Assembly: GCA_030066155.1 (NCBI GenBank)
Contig: JASJCE010000020.1
Span: forward strand, 1-36,299
Length of the DNA stretch: 36,299 bases
Reading direction: 5' to 3'
Origin: Desulfobacterales bacterium
GTDB taxonomy: Bacteria > Desulfobacterota > Desulfobacteria > Desulfobacterales > JAFDCJ01
The notes under the pieces are model-generated. The model was not told where the DNA came from and ran no database searches. It saw only the letters and a list, made by a program, of their open reading frames with translations. Of the stretch, positions 5,573 through 13,567 are shown piece by piece. Positions within the stretch are counted from its first letter, which is position 1. Each line of letters begins with the position of its first letter. Both the position numbers and the translations under genes were made by a program.

Positions 5573-7936
5573 TTGAAGAAAAAACTCAAAATAGCCGTAC
5601 GCGATCTGGTTGCATACGTCCTGCGCTCCGGAGACCTGGCGTTTGAGTTTTCGTCTGCTGCCCGACCACTGGACGCGATCCGCATTCATCGGAAAATTCA
5701 ACAATCTCGACCGCCAAGTTATCAATCGGAAATTCCCGTATCCCATCAGATTGAGACGGAATTGCTGACCTTGATCATTGGCGGTCGCATTGATGGGATA
5801 TATCCGGATTCCGACCCGGTGTTGATTGAAGAAATTAAGACCTCGTCCCTCAGCCTTGATCACCATAAACGCAACGAAAATCCAGTTCATTGGGGACAGG
5901 TTAAATGCTATGCATACATATTTGCCAACTCCCACGGTCTTGATAAAGTCGACACCTGCCTGACCTACTATCAGGTGGACTCGAACGAAACCATTCGTTT
6001 TCACAAACACCACACGGCCGAGGAATTGTGCGTATTTTTTGATGACCTCGTATCCAGATATATCGAATGGGCCGAGACCATTGTGAAGTGGCACACCCTG
6101 CGGGACCATGCCATCCGCGATATAGAATTTCCTTTTGCCGCATATCGACGGGGCCAGCGCGAGATGGCAGTCAACGTTTACCGTGCCATAAAAGATGAAC
6201 GACAGCTGCTAATTCAGGCCGCCACCGGCATCGGTAAAACCATGGCGGCTGTTTTCCCTGCGGTGAAGGCCATCGCTGAAGGCATCTGCTCCAAAATTTT
6301 TTATCTGACGGCTCGTACCACCGGCCGCATCGCTACGGAAAAAGCACTGGATCATCTACGGCGGGATAAACTGAAATTGAAGTCACTGACGATTACCGCC
6401 AAAGATAAAATCTGCTTTAATCCGGATGCCGCCTGCAATCCGGAAGAATGCGAATTTGCCCGCGGTCACTTTGACCGGATCAACGCTGCCGTGAAGGACA
6501 TATTCCGCCGGGATGCTTTTACCCGCGTGGCCGTCGAAGAAGTTGCCACCGCTTACCGCATTTGCCCCTTTGAATTTTCCCTTGAATTGTCCCTGTGGGC
6601 AGATGTCATTATCTGCGACTATAATTACGCCTTCGACCCGAGAGTATTTTTACGCCGATTTTTCCTGGAAGAAGATGGTGATTACACGTTTCTCGTCGAT
6701 GAAGCCCACAATCTGGTAGACCGCTCTCGGGAAATGTTTTCGGCCGAAATCTTCAAGCAACCGATACTGGATGTGCGCCGGGCCATTCACCGCAAGTTGC
6801 CTCAAATTTACAAAAGCCTTGGAGAAATAAACGCCTGGATGGTCAGGGCCAGAAAAAAATGTGAAGAATTCGGCGCAGAACGGCACGAAAACGTGCCGCC
6901 GGAAGACCTAATCCCATTGTTACGCGCATTTTTAATAACCACCGAAAATTGGCTGTCCCGCAATATCAAAACGCCCTTCAGAGAAGCGCTGCTGGACCTT
7001 TATTTTCAGATAGCGGGGTTTGTGCGGGTGGCGGAACAATTCGACGATAGTTATGCGACCTGTTTTGCACAACATAAAACAGATCTAAAGGTCAAGCTGT
7101 TTTGTATCGATCCGTCCATCCAGTTGAACACTGCTTTAAAACGCTGCAAAGCGGCGGTTTTTTTTTCAGCCACCATGACCCCCATGGCCTATTTCCAGAA
7201 AATCCTGGGTTGCGATGCAGATGCGGCAACTTTGGAGCTGGCCTCACCTTTTCCGACCGAAAATCTGCGACTGCTGATTTCCGACGGTATTTCGACTTTG
7301 TATCGCCAACGGGAACTGACCAAGCATCAAATCGCCGGCACGATTCGCACCCTGGTCGAACAAAAAAAAGGCAATTACCTGGTTTTCTTTCCTTCCTATG
7401 CCTACATGCAGATGGTTTACGACAGTTACCGTCCCAATGTTGCGGAAAGCGAGCTTATTTGCCAGACGCCGTTTATGACAGAAAATGAACGGCTTGATTT
7501 TTTGGCATTGTTCAAGCAGGACAATCCCCGATCACTGGTAGGCTTTGCGGTAATGGGCGGTATATTCGGGGAAGGGATTGATCTGGTGGGTGAGCGATTG
7601 TCGGGTGCAATAATCGTCGGTGTCGGACTTCCCGGAGTTTCACTGGAGCGGGATTTAATACGGGACTATTTTTCTGAAACCATCAATGCCGGATACGAAT
7701 TTGCCTACCAGTATCCGGGCATCAACCGGGTGCTTCAGGCAGCCGGCCGCGTGATCCGCAGCGAACACGACCGCGGCGTGGTTTTATTAATTGACCGGCG
7801 ATATGCAACAGGCCGCTACCGCTCGCTGTTGCTGCGGCAATGGACAACCGTCACGGTGCGCCACAATCGCCAACTGGTTGAGGAATTGGCGGACTTCTGG
7901 GGGCAAAGGGCAGAGGGCAAAGAGCAAAAGGCATAG
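5573..7936 (+). CDS. XPD/DinG-like DNA helicase with N-terminal RecB-type nuclease domain
   Basis: A 787-residue protein. An N-terminal PD-(D/E)XK domain shows Asp 74 in GGRIDG, EIK at 87-89 and a QxxxY motif at 109-113 (GQVKCYAY), the layout of RecB/Cas4-type nucleases. A superfamily 2 helicase follows: Walker A ATGIGKT near 215-223, four cysteines typical of an XPD/DinG 4Fe-4S cluster (about 280-330), DEAH near 375, and motif VI QAAGRVIR near 722. It probably unwinds and cuts damaged or branched DNA 5'-3'; its cellular role is not known. The start is TTG with only a weak Shine-Dalgarno; the nearby ATG at 5565 is out of frame. The last codons (GQRAEGKEQKA) and the stop lie inside a heptad repeat array, so the tail is repeat-derived. 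Confidence 0.88.
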   Translation: MKKKLKIAVRDLVAYVLRSGDLAFEFSSAARPLDAIRIHRKIQQSRPPSYQSEIPVSHQIETELLTLIIGGRIDGIYPDSDPVLIEEIKTSSLSLDHHKRNENPVHWGQVKCYAYIFANSHGLDKVDTCLTYYQVDSNETIRFHKHHTAEELCVFFDDLVSRYIEWAETIVKWHTLRDHAIRDIEFPFAAYRRGQREMAVNVYRAIKDERQLLIQAATGIGKTMAAVFPAVKAIAEGICSKIFYLTARTTGRIATEKALDHLRRDKLKLKSLTITAKDKICFNPDAACNPEECEFARGHFDRINAAVKDIFRRDAFTRVAVEEVATAYRICPFEFSLELSLWADVIICDYNYAFDPRVFLRRFFLEEDGDYTFLVDEAHNLVDRSREMFSAEIFKQPILDVRRAIHRKLPQIYKSLGEINAWMVRARKKCEEFGAERHENVPPEDLIPLLRAFLITTENWLSRNIKTPFREALLDLYFQIAGFVRVAEQFDDSYATCFAQHKTDLKVKLFCIDPSIQLNTALKRCKAAVFFSATMTPMAYFQKILGCDADAATLELASPFPTENLRLLISDGISTLYRQRELTKHQIAGTIRTLVEQKKGNYLVFFPSYAYMQMVYDSYRPNVAESELICQTPFMTENERLDFLALFKQDNPRSLVGFAVMGGIFGEGIDLVGERLSGAIIVGVGLPGVSLERDLIRDYFSETINAGYEFAYQYPGINRVLQAAGRVIRSEHDRGVVLLIDRRYATGRYRSLLLRQWTTVTVRHNRQLVEELADFWGQRAEGKEQKA

Positions 7937-7970
7937 GGCAGAGGGCAGAGAGCAGAGGGCCTAAGGCAGT
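7910..7970 (+). repeat. Heptad array, GGGCAnA class, overlapping the helicase 3' end
   Basis: Units GGGCAAA, GGGCAGA, GGGCAAA, GAGCAAA, AGGCATA, GGGCAGA and others run in a single 7-bp register. The helicase stop codon (7934-7936) is inside one unit. It is the same class as the arrays beside tusA and at 9269-9318. Confidence 0.8.
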
Positions 7971-8035
7971 ACCACTTCATTTAAACAGTTAATTGCTTGG
8001 ATTATATAGAGTGACTCGCTTATCAAAATCATGAA

Positions 8036-8206
8036 AATTCCAAGCACCAAAAAACAAATCTCAAATAAATACCAATGACCGAAATTCAAAATTCAAAACA
8101 AACTAAACAAATCGAAAACTCCGATAAGTGATTGTATTGTTTTGATCATTGGAATTTGTAATTTTGATATTGTTTGTAATTTGAGTATTGTAATTTGGGA
8201 TTTTAG
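8036..8206. repeat. AT-rich heptad inverted-repeat element
   Basis: The left arm (8036-8119) has CAAATCT/CAAATAA/CAAAATT-like heptads; the right arm (8129-8206) has the complementary TTTGTAA/TTTGAGT/TTTGGGA units, with almost no spacer between. The two arms could form a long imperfect hairpin. The rest of 7937-8372 holds the G-rich array above and the promoter below. Confidence 0.75.
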
Positions 8207-8290
8207 TGACATATCCTGCAAGACAAATCGCTTCTATCCAAATCAGTTAGAGTTGACTTTGAGGTTTCCCTGCCTATTCCATTTAGCTGT

Positions 8291-8319
8291 TTGACAGGAC
8301 CCGGATATATCAATATAAT
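8291..8319 (+). promoter_or_regulatory. Perfect-consensus sigma70 promoter of the DUF4124 gene
   Basis: TTGACA (8291-8296), a 17-bp spacer and TATAAT (8314-8319), exactly the housekeeping consensus. It lies 53 bp upstream of the GTG start, so the gene is probably well expressed and independent of the upstream helicase. Confidence 0.8.
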
Positions 8320-8372
8320 TCTACTATAAGCTTGAATACCGGTAATTCTGTCCGGCTACCGGAGGTAACGCT

Positions 8373-8894
8373 GTGAAACTAAATATTCTGTCAATAGTTT
8401 TCCTCACCACTGCAATCGGTGTTTCTTCGCCCCACGCCCAGCAGATTTATACCTGGACGGACGAAAATGGCGTCATGCACATGTCCGATCAGGCACCGCC
8501 GCAGGGCGTTGAGGTCGACGACGTTCTGAAGTATTCGGAAAAAACACCGCAGGAACAACAAGCGATTGAACAGAAAATTGAGCAGCAACGCCAGCGCCTT
8601 GATCGCCAGAACCGAATCGACGCTGCTCAACGTGCCGAGCTGGAAGCCCGCAGAGCTGAAGAGAAGGCGCGCCAGGCAAGGGCTAAAGCCGAAGAAGAAT
8701 TGCGTACCAACCAGGAATACGTCAGGCAGCTGAGCACCAGACGATGGAAGCGGCGAAAGTTCAAAAAACGGATTGAACGGATCAAAATTGAAACCGAAGC
8801 CTCTCTGGCCGAAGCCGAGGCGGTTGAACAGCAGGCTGCGGAGGCTGCCCGAGAAGCCCGCCAGGCCGCAGCCGCAGCCGGGGAAACGCAGTAG
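8373..8894 (+). CDS. DUF4124-domain secreted protein with coiled coil
   Basis: A 173-residue exported protein. The signal peptide probably ends after SSPHAQ, giving a mature start at QQIYTW. A DUF4124-like domain follows (IYTWTDENGVMHMSDQAPP), known from many periplasmic proteins of unknown role. The remainder (about residues 58-170) is a long Q-, E-, A- and R-rich segment that is almost certainly a coiled coil, interrupted by a basic patch (RRWKRRKFKKRIER). The start is GTG, fixed by GGAGG 7 bp upstream. A perfect sigma70 promoter drives it. The composite repeat element begins about 10 bp after the stop. No function can be assigned; a structural role in the periplasm is a guess. Confidence 0.82.
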   Translation: MKLNILSIVFLTTAIGVSSPHAQQIYTWTDENGVMHMSDQAPPQGVEVDDVLKYSEKTPQEQQAIEQKIEQQRQRLDRQNRIDAAQRAELEARRAEEKARQARAKAEEELRTNQEYVRQLSTRRWKRRKFKKRIERIKIETEASLAEAEAVEQQAAEAAREARQAAAAAGETQ

Positions 8895-8904
8895 GACTGC
8901 AGCC

Positions 8905-9169
8905 CGAACGTCCAACGTCCAACGTTCAACATCGAACGTCCAATGTGGATGACGCGATGCTTTAAAAGTTATATCTTAGTATGGATCATAGCCTGTGAAT
9001 TGCTCCCTCCGACAGGCTTAGCACTGAGCTTTTCGAACGGCGGGCTGATTAATTTCACAAGAATATATTCGTTGGAGCAAAATAGGCGCCTTATGTAATT
9101 CATTTTAAAATTGATAAAATACCATATTCGAAGTTGGACGTTGAACGTTCGATGTTGGACGTTGGGTTG
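8905..9169 (-). repeat. Composite dispersed element copy 2 (inverted relative to copy 1)
   Basis: Heptad arms at 8905-8946 (GAACGTC/CAACGTC units) and 9127-9169 (TTGGACG/TTGAACG units) enclose a core whose two ends match the element at 2054-2300 on the opposite strand. The middle of this core carries an extra imperfect palindrome (CGACAGGCTTAG ... CTGAGCTTTTCG, about 9010-9035), resembling REP-type sequences found in many genomes; copy 1 lacks it. The element lies between the DUF4124 gene and the prenyltransferase gene. Confidence 0.75.
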
Positions 9170-9268
9170 TTTCTTTTTTGATCGAATTGGCTGCCTCCGG
9201 CGGCCAGCGGCGGGGCTGACACCTGATATTGTCCGATTTTGGTCCGGTTGCCTTCAACATACCAAACT

Positions 9269-9318
9269 CCATGCGCTCTGCTCTCTGCACCATGCCCTCC
9301 GCGCTCTGCGTATCGCTT
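9269..9318 (-). repeat. Heptad array, GGGCAnA class (complement strand)
   Basis: Units such as CCATGCG, CTCTGCT, CTCTGCA, CCATGCC, CTCCGCG and CTCTGCG run in one register. On the complement they resemble the arrays at 124-190 and 7910-7970. The array lies between composite element copy 2 and the prenyltransferase start; otherwise 9170-9425 shows nothing I can name. Confidence 0.7.
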
Positions 9319-9425
9319 CCGACCGCCAACTTCCCTGCCTTTCCCCTTGACAACAGATTCGACAAATTCTATTTTTCCTCCCTGCGCAATGATTTTCTAA
9401 TCCATCTGGAGTCAGCATTTAGATT

Positions 9426-10313
9426 ATGAATATTTATCGAAACTGGTTTCTCGCCAGCCGGCCCTGGTCATTTACCATGACGGCCATATCCGTAAGCGTC
9501 GGCAGCGCCCTGGGAGGTATCGATGGTGGTTTTTCCTGGGCTTATTATTTTGTCGCCCTGCTGGCATCTATTTTATTGCATGCAGCGACCAATTTGATTA
9601 ATGATTACTACGATGTCAAAACCGGCGTCGACACCAGGGAGGTGGCAACGGCGCAATATCGACCCCATCCGCTGGTTGAAGGCAAACTGCCCGGTCAACA
9701 GGTAAAACTGGCCGCTTATATCCTCTATTTGCTGTCCATCCTGATCGGACTATATCTGGCAGCAACCCGTGGCTGGATTCTGCTGTGGATCGGTTTGATC
9801 GGTACGTTTGCCAGCTTAACTTACACGGCCCCGCCCCTGAAATATAAATACAGCGCATTGGGAGAAATATCCGTCTTTCTGATGTGGGGGCCACTCATGG
9901 TTTCCGGTGCGTACTTCGTCCAACGCCAGGCATTCAGTCTGAATGCCCTCTGGATTTCCATCCCCTTCGGTGCTCTCGTTGCCCTGGTTCTATTGGCAAA
10001 CAACATCCGCGACATCCATCATGACCGCGATAAAGGAATTCTAACCCTGGCAATCATTTTGGGGCAACAAAAAGGGCTTAAACTCTACAGGTGGTTGATA
10101 ATACTGGCTTATCTGGCAATTTTATTGATGTCTATTTTTGGACCGTTGTATATCTGGTCATTAATTGTTCTGCTGTCCCTGCCTCTTGCCCTGCGCCTGC
10201 TGCGTCAAATGCTGAAACAGGTGCCGGCAGACGCGGATGCCCGTACCGCACAGCTGGATACCGCATTTGGTGTTCTATTGGTTCTATCCCTGGTTCTGGA
10301 AGGTGTATTTTGA
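9426..10313 (+). CDS. UbiA-superfamily prenyltransferase (MenA-like)
   Basis: A 295-residue integral membrane protein with about eight or nine hydrophobic helices. The two Asp-rich motifs that bind prenyl diphosphate through magnesium are visible: NLINDYYDVKTGVD near residue 57-70 and NNIRDIHHDRDKG near 190-203. The arrangement resembles 1,4-dihydroxy-2-naphthoate polyprenyltransferase (MenA), which makes demethylmenaquinone, consistent with a menaquinone-using anaerobe. No other men genes are nearby, so the substrate is inferred. The stop overlaps the TTG start of the following CPBP gene (TTGA), suggesting coupling. There is no strong Shine-Dalgarno before the ATG. Confidence 0.85.
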   Translation: MNIYRNWFLASRPWSFTMTAISVSVGSALGGIDGGFSWAYYFVALLASILLHAATNLINDYYDVKTGVDTREVATAQYRPHPLVEGKLPGQQVKLAAYILYLLSILIGLYLAATRGWILLWIGLIGTFASLTYTAPPLKYKYSALGEISVFLMWGPLMVSGAYFVQRQAFSLNALWISIPFGALVALVLLANNIRDIHHDRDKGILTLAIILGQQKGLKLYRWLIILAYLAILLMSIFGPLYIWSLIVLLSLPLALRLLRQMLKQVPADADARTAQLDTAFGVLLVLSLVLEGVF

Positions 10314-10936
10314 GTAGAACTCAATTTCGGCCGATACCGCTGATCGGCACAGTTTTGCTGGCATCCATTTTATGGCTCATCACCTTTTATCTCGGCTGGT
10401 CGGTATTCTGGATTAAAATTTCATTTTCAGCCGCCAGCCTCGCAATATTGTCGTTCTGGCTGCAGCCCGATATAAAGGAGCACCTCAAGTTCAGCGCCAG
10501 GGCCATCTGGGTCGGGTTATTGTCGGCTGCAGTCCTGTACTTCATTTTCTGGACCGGCAAGGCGGTTTCTTCCCTGATACTGCCCTTTGCCGGACAGCAA
10601 ATCGGTGGAATATATGCGAAGGGGACCGGCACATCGATGTGGGTAATTGCGCTGTTGCTGTTTTTTATCACCGGTCCGGCCGAAGAAATTTACTGGAGAG
10701 GCTATCTGCAGAAAAACCTAATGGGTCGTTTTGGCCCGTGGCAGGGGTGGCTGCTGGCAACCATCATTTATGCGGCGGTTCACATCTGGTCCTTTAATTT
10801 CATGCTGATTGGTGCGGCATTTGTAGCGGGCGCCTTCTGGGGAGCGATGTACCGATACTTCAAAAACCTGGCGCCGGTCATTATCTCTCACTCGGTCTGG
10901 AGCATGGTCGTTTTCGCCGTGTTTCCGCTGCACTGA
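10310..10936 (+). CDS. CPBP-family intramembrane metalloprotease
   Basis: A 208-residue membrane protein of the CPBP (CAAX protease/bacteriocin-processing, Abi) family. The family motifs are visible: EEIYWRGYL (EExxxR), then YAAVH, and HSVWS in the last helices, which together coordinate the metal within the membrane. The ORF track starts at 10091, but its first 73 residues are a shadow of the prenyltransferase. The TTG at 10310 overlaps the prenyltransferase stop by TTGA and has GGAAGG a few bases upstream, so I take it as the start. Substrates of most bacterial CPBP proteases are unknown; coupling to a prenyltransferase is suggestive, because the eukaryotic relative Rce1 acts on prenylated proteins, but that link is only inference. 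Confidence 0.82.
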   Translation: MSRTQFRPIPLIGTVLLASILWLITFYLGWSVFWIKISFSAASLAILSFWLQPDIKEHLKFSARAIWVGLLSAAVLYFIFWTGKAVSSLILPFAGQQIGGIYAKGTGTSMWVIALLLFFITGPAEEIYWRGYLQKNLMGRFGPWQGWLLATIIYAAVHIWSFNFMLIGAAFVAGAFWGAMYRYFKNLAPVIISHSVWSMVVFAVFPLH

Positions 10937-11043
10937 TTAATGATCTGGTTTTCCGCTGCAGGCGGTTCAACATGCGATAACTCAGGGATTTAGGCATTCA
11001 AAATTTTGTAAATAAGATCGGCAGAATACGTTAAAGTTCCGAG

Positions 11044-11466
11044 CTACTTAGCGTATTCCATTAGTCCCTTAACGACATCCAGCATGGGCGGTTTCAAGGC
11101 ACGCCATTTGGGCTGAATGGCTTTGTCATCGTGCCAGTTAAAGTCAACCAAGTCATATTTTTCTTCGATCACCTGGTCACCCTGTTCACCGTAGACTTTT
11201 CGAGGATAATATTCTATAAACATCATGCGATCCGGCTTGAAGTTGAACTTCCGGGCGACACTGGTGGCAATATGGCCGCTGCAGCTGCGTACGGACATCC
11301 GGCTGTCATCGACGTCCGTGGCAATGACGATAATCGGTTTTAAATGCGCAAGTCCGTTCTGCTTATTCTGTTTCAGGTCAAATATCCGCAGATGGCATTT
11401 TCCGCTGGCCAAGCGCAATATGCCCCCGAAGCCCTCCCAGGCAAACTTGTCATCGTAAATCAGCAT
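11044..11466 (-). CDS. Conserved-looking protein of unknown function
   Basis: A 140-residue protein that I do not recognise. It has GGAGG 7 bp before its ATG and is convergent with the CPBP gene and divergent from the TraB-like gene, so it is very likely a real single-gene unit. There are no signal peptide, membrane segment or recognisable domain. Visible features are a compact beta-rich N-terminal half (LRLASGKCHLRIFDL, KPIIVIATDVDD), a segment SCSGHIATSVARKF, and a C-terminal half rich in aromatic and charged residues (EYYPRKVYGEQGDQ, FNWHDDKAIQPKW). Two cysteines and a few histidines are present without a clear metal pattern. It appears cytoplasmic. Confidence 0.75.
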   Translation of the reverse strand: MLIYDDKFAWEGFGGILRLASGKCHLRIFDLKQNKQNGLAHLKPIIVIATDVDDSRMSVRSCSGHIATSVARKFNFKPDRMMFIEYYPRKVYGEQGDQVIEEKYDLVDFNWHDDKAIQPKWRALKPPMLDVVKGLMEYAK

Positions 11467-11487
11467 CTAAAATCCTCCGGTTTCATC

Positions 11488-11517
11488 TTGCCATACTGCA
11501 CCGGTATGTAATATAGT
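11488..11517 (+). promoter_or_regulatory. Likely sigma70 promoter of the TraB-family gene
   Basis: TTGCCA (11488-11493), an 18-bp spacer and TATAGT (11512-11517), 36 bp before the start codon. Confidence 0.5.
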
Positions 11518-11552
11518 TTATAATTCACCATATAAAGGAAAAATACGAGCAA

Positions 11553-12737
11553 ATGTCAACAGCTGAAAAAATAGAGTCCTTGTATCATCTCGAGAATGGA
11601 GATAAATCCGTCATTCTGATCGGCACCGCCCATGTTTCCAAAGAAAGCGCCCAACAGGTCAGAGAAATCATACAACAGGAAGAACCCGACACGGTCTGCG
11701 TCGAATTATGTGCGTCCCGATATCAATCAATTCGGCAAAAAGAGCGCTGGCAGCAAACGGATATCGTGAAAGTTATCAAGGAGAAAAAATCTTTTTTGCT
11801 CCTGTCCAACCTGCTGCTGGCATCGTTTCAAAAACGGATTGCCAAACAGTTTGACATCAATCCCGGTGCCGAAATGATAGAGGCCATTCAGACCGCCGAA
11901 GCGGTCGGAGCAGGAATTCATCTGGCAGACCGCGATATTCGCACCACCCTTTCGCGAACCTGGCATTCCATGGGGTTATGGAGCAAATTCAAACTCATAT
12001 TCCAGTTGGTCATGTCCATGGGGGAAGTTAAAGATATCAAGGCGGAAGATATCGAAAAAATGAAACAGGAGGATGTGCTGGAGTCTCTCCTGGCGGAAGT
12101 CGGAAGGTCATTGCCCGCGTTGAAGAATATCCTGATAGATGAACGGGATCAATACCTGGCAGAGAAGATCAAAGCAGCACCCGGAAAAAAGATCGTGGCC
12201 GTCGTTGGAGCTGGACATGTTCAAGGCATTCAGAAATACTGGCTCACGGACATTGATCTCCAGGCGCTTGAGGAGCTGCCGCCCCGCAAGAAGATGACCG
12301 GCCTGCTAAAATGGCTTATTCCGGGGGTCATCTTGGCCATGTTTATTGCCGGTTTTTTTTATGGTGGAGCCAAGGCCGGGCAAGATATGCTGGTCTGGTG
12401 GATTGCGGCCAACGCCATATTGGCCGGTCTGGGTGCGATCATTGCCCTGGCACACCCGGCCACCATTATTTCTTCGATGCTGGCGGCGCCATTGACCTCG
12501 TTGAATCCGATGATTGCCGCCGGATGGGTCTCCGGGTTGGTGGAGGCCTTTTCCCGTAAACCCAAAGTGAAGGATTTAGAAACATTACCGGATGATATCC
12601 TGTCCGTACGCGGTTTTTGGCGGAATAAAGTGACCCGAATTTTGCTGGTCGTGGTGTTCACAAATTTGGGTAGCTCTATCGGTACGTTTGTTGCCTTCCC
12701 GGTAATTTTAAAAACTTTAATCGGTGTCACACCATAA
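11553..12737 (+). CDS. TraB/PrgY-family membrane protein
   Basis: A 394-residue protein. The N-terminal domain (about 1-240) has the TraB signature: GTAHVS near residue 25, VCVELCASRY near 48 and VVGAGHVQG near 220, a set of conserved Gly, His and Glu residues shared with proteins proposed to be membrane-bound metalloproteases. The C-terminal part has four or more hydrophobic helices (from LLKWLIPGVILAMFIAGFFY onward). Enterococcal TraB/PrgY limits a peptide sex pheromone; the chromosomal bacterial and archaeal homologues have no established role. It is followed 9 bp later by a lipoprotein gene and may be co-transcribed with it. Its Shine-Dalgarno is weak and distant. Confidence 0.87.
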   Translation: MSTAEKIESLYHLENGDKSVILIGTAHVSKESAQQVREIIQQEEPDTVCVELCASRYQSIRQKERWQQTDIVKVIKEKKSFLLLSNLLLASFQKRIAKQFDINPGAEMIEAIQTAEAVGAGIHLADRDIRTTLSRTWHSMGLWSKFKLIFQLVMSMGEVKDIKAEDIEKMKQEDVLESLLAEVGRSLPALKNILIDERDQYLAEKIKAAPGKKIVAVVGAGHVQGIQKYWLTDIDLQALEELPPRKKMTGLLKWLIPGVILAMFIAGFFYGGAKAGQDMLVWWIAANAILAGLGAIIALAHPATIISSMLAAPLTSLNPMIAAGWVSGLVEAFSRKPKVKDLETLPDDILSVRGFWRNKVTRILLVVVFTNLGSSIGTFVAFPVILKTLIGVTP

Positions 12738-12746
12738 TCGCACTGC

Positions 12747-13562
12747 ATGGCATCTTTTTTTTGGATCAACCTTACCCGTCTAAATCCACTTAGAGAAAAC
12801 CATTGCGCATATCTTCTGCTTTCTGCGGCCCTGCTTGCAACCCTGTTCGCCTGGGGGTGTACCGGAAGAACAACCAAATCTTGGGAAAAATCACAGCCGG
12901 CAATCCAACACCAGCTGCCCCTCATGCGTTACACCATTCAGGTCGGGGCATTCTCAAATATGAACAACGCCGTTCGGCTGACCGAAAAGCTGCGCACCAA
13001 GGGTATTAATGCCTATCATTTTAGGCATGCTTCGGGACTCTACAAAGTGCGCTTTGGCAATTATGCTTCCCGCAATGAAGCCCGCAGCCGGGCCCAAGAA
13101 TTAAAAGCCATCGGAGCAATTGAGGAGTTTTACCTTGTTGACCCGAGGGAATTCGCCGCCCACAGACAGCCGCTGAATGGCCGTAAACACATCCGGCATG
13201 AAATCGTCGAGACGGCGAGGCAGTACATTGGTGTCCCTTATCGCTGGGGGGGCCAATCACCGCGAACCGGATTTGACTGCAGCGGTCTGACAATGGTCGT
13301 TTATCGTTTGAACGGTCTCGATCTCCCACGATCATCGCGTCAGCAATGGCAGGCTGGAACCGCTGTCAGGCGCCGTCAGCTGGAGAAGGGTGACCTGGTG
13401 TTCTTCGCTACTTCCGGTGGCAGAAAGGTTTCCCATGTTGGCATTTATATCGGAAACGGCAAATTCATTCATGCACCCAGAAGAGGTCAGAACATCAAAA
13501 TCTCCTCCCTGTCAGGCAAATACTACAAAGCTCGATATGTCGGAGCCCGGAGCTACCTTTAG
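12747..13562 (+). CDS. SPOR-NlpC/P60 cell-wall hydrolase lipoprotein
   Basis: A 271-residue predicted lipoprotein. The hydrophobic signal ends in LFAWGC (Cys about 38). A SPOR domain (about 57-128; RYTIQVGAF ... GLYKVRFGNYAS) should bind denuded glycan strands at division sites. The C-terminal NlpC/P60 cysteine peptidase (about 150-271) has Cys in FDCSGLT, His in SHVGIYIGNG and a third His in FIHAPRRG, and probably cuts peptide stems of peptidoglycan. It starts 9 bp after the TraB-like gene with no clear Shine-Dalgarno, and converges tightly on purN (5-bp gap). The SPOR-plus-NlpC order points to a septal hydrolase, though the actual bond cut is not evident from sequence. Confidence 0.9.
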   Translation: MASFFWINLTRLNPLRENHCAYLLLSAALLATLFAWGCTGRTTKSWEKSQPAIQHQLPLMRYTIQVGAFSNMNNAVRLTEKLRTKGINAYHFRHASGLYKVRFGNYASRNEARSRAQELKAIGAIEEFYLVDPREFAAHRQPLNGRKHIRHEIVETARQYIGVPYRWGGQSPRTGFDCSGLTMVVYRLNGLDLPRSSRQQWQAGTAVRRRQLEKGDLVFFATSGGRKVSHVGIYIGNGKFIHAPRRGQNIKISSLSGKYYKARYVGARSYL

Positions 13563-13567
13563 TTTGG

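Noticed and set aside
5276-5576. Short plus-strand ORFs before the helicase (65 and 75 aa)
   Set aside because: No Shine-Dalgarno, no domain, and biased composition; the second runs past the helicase start in another frame.
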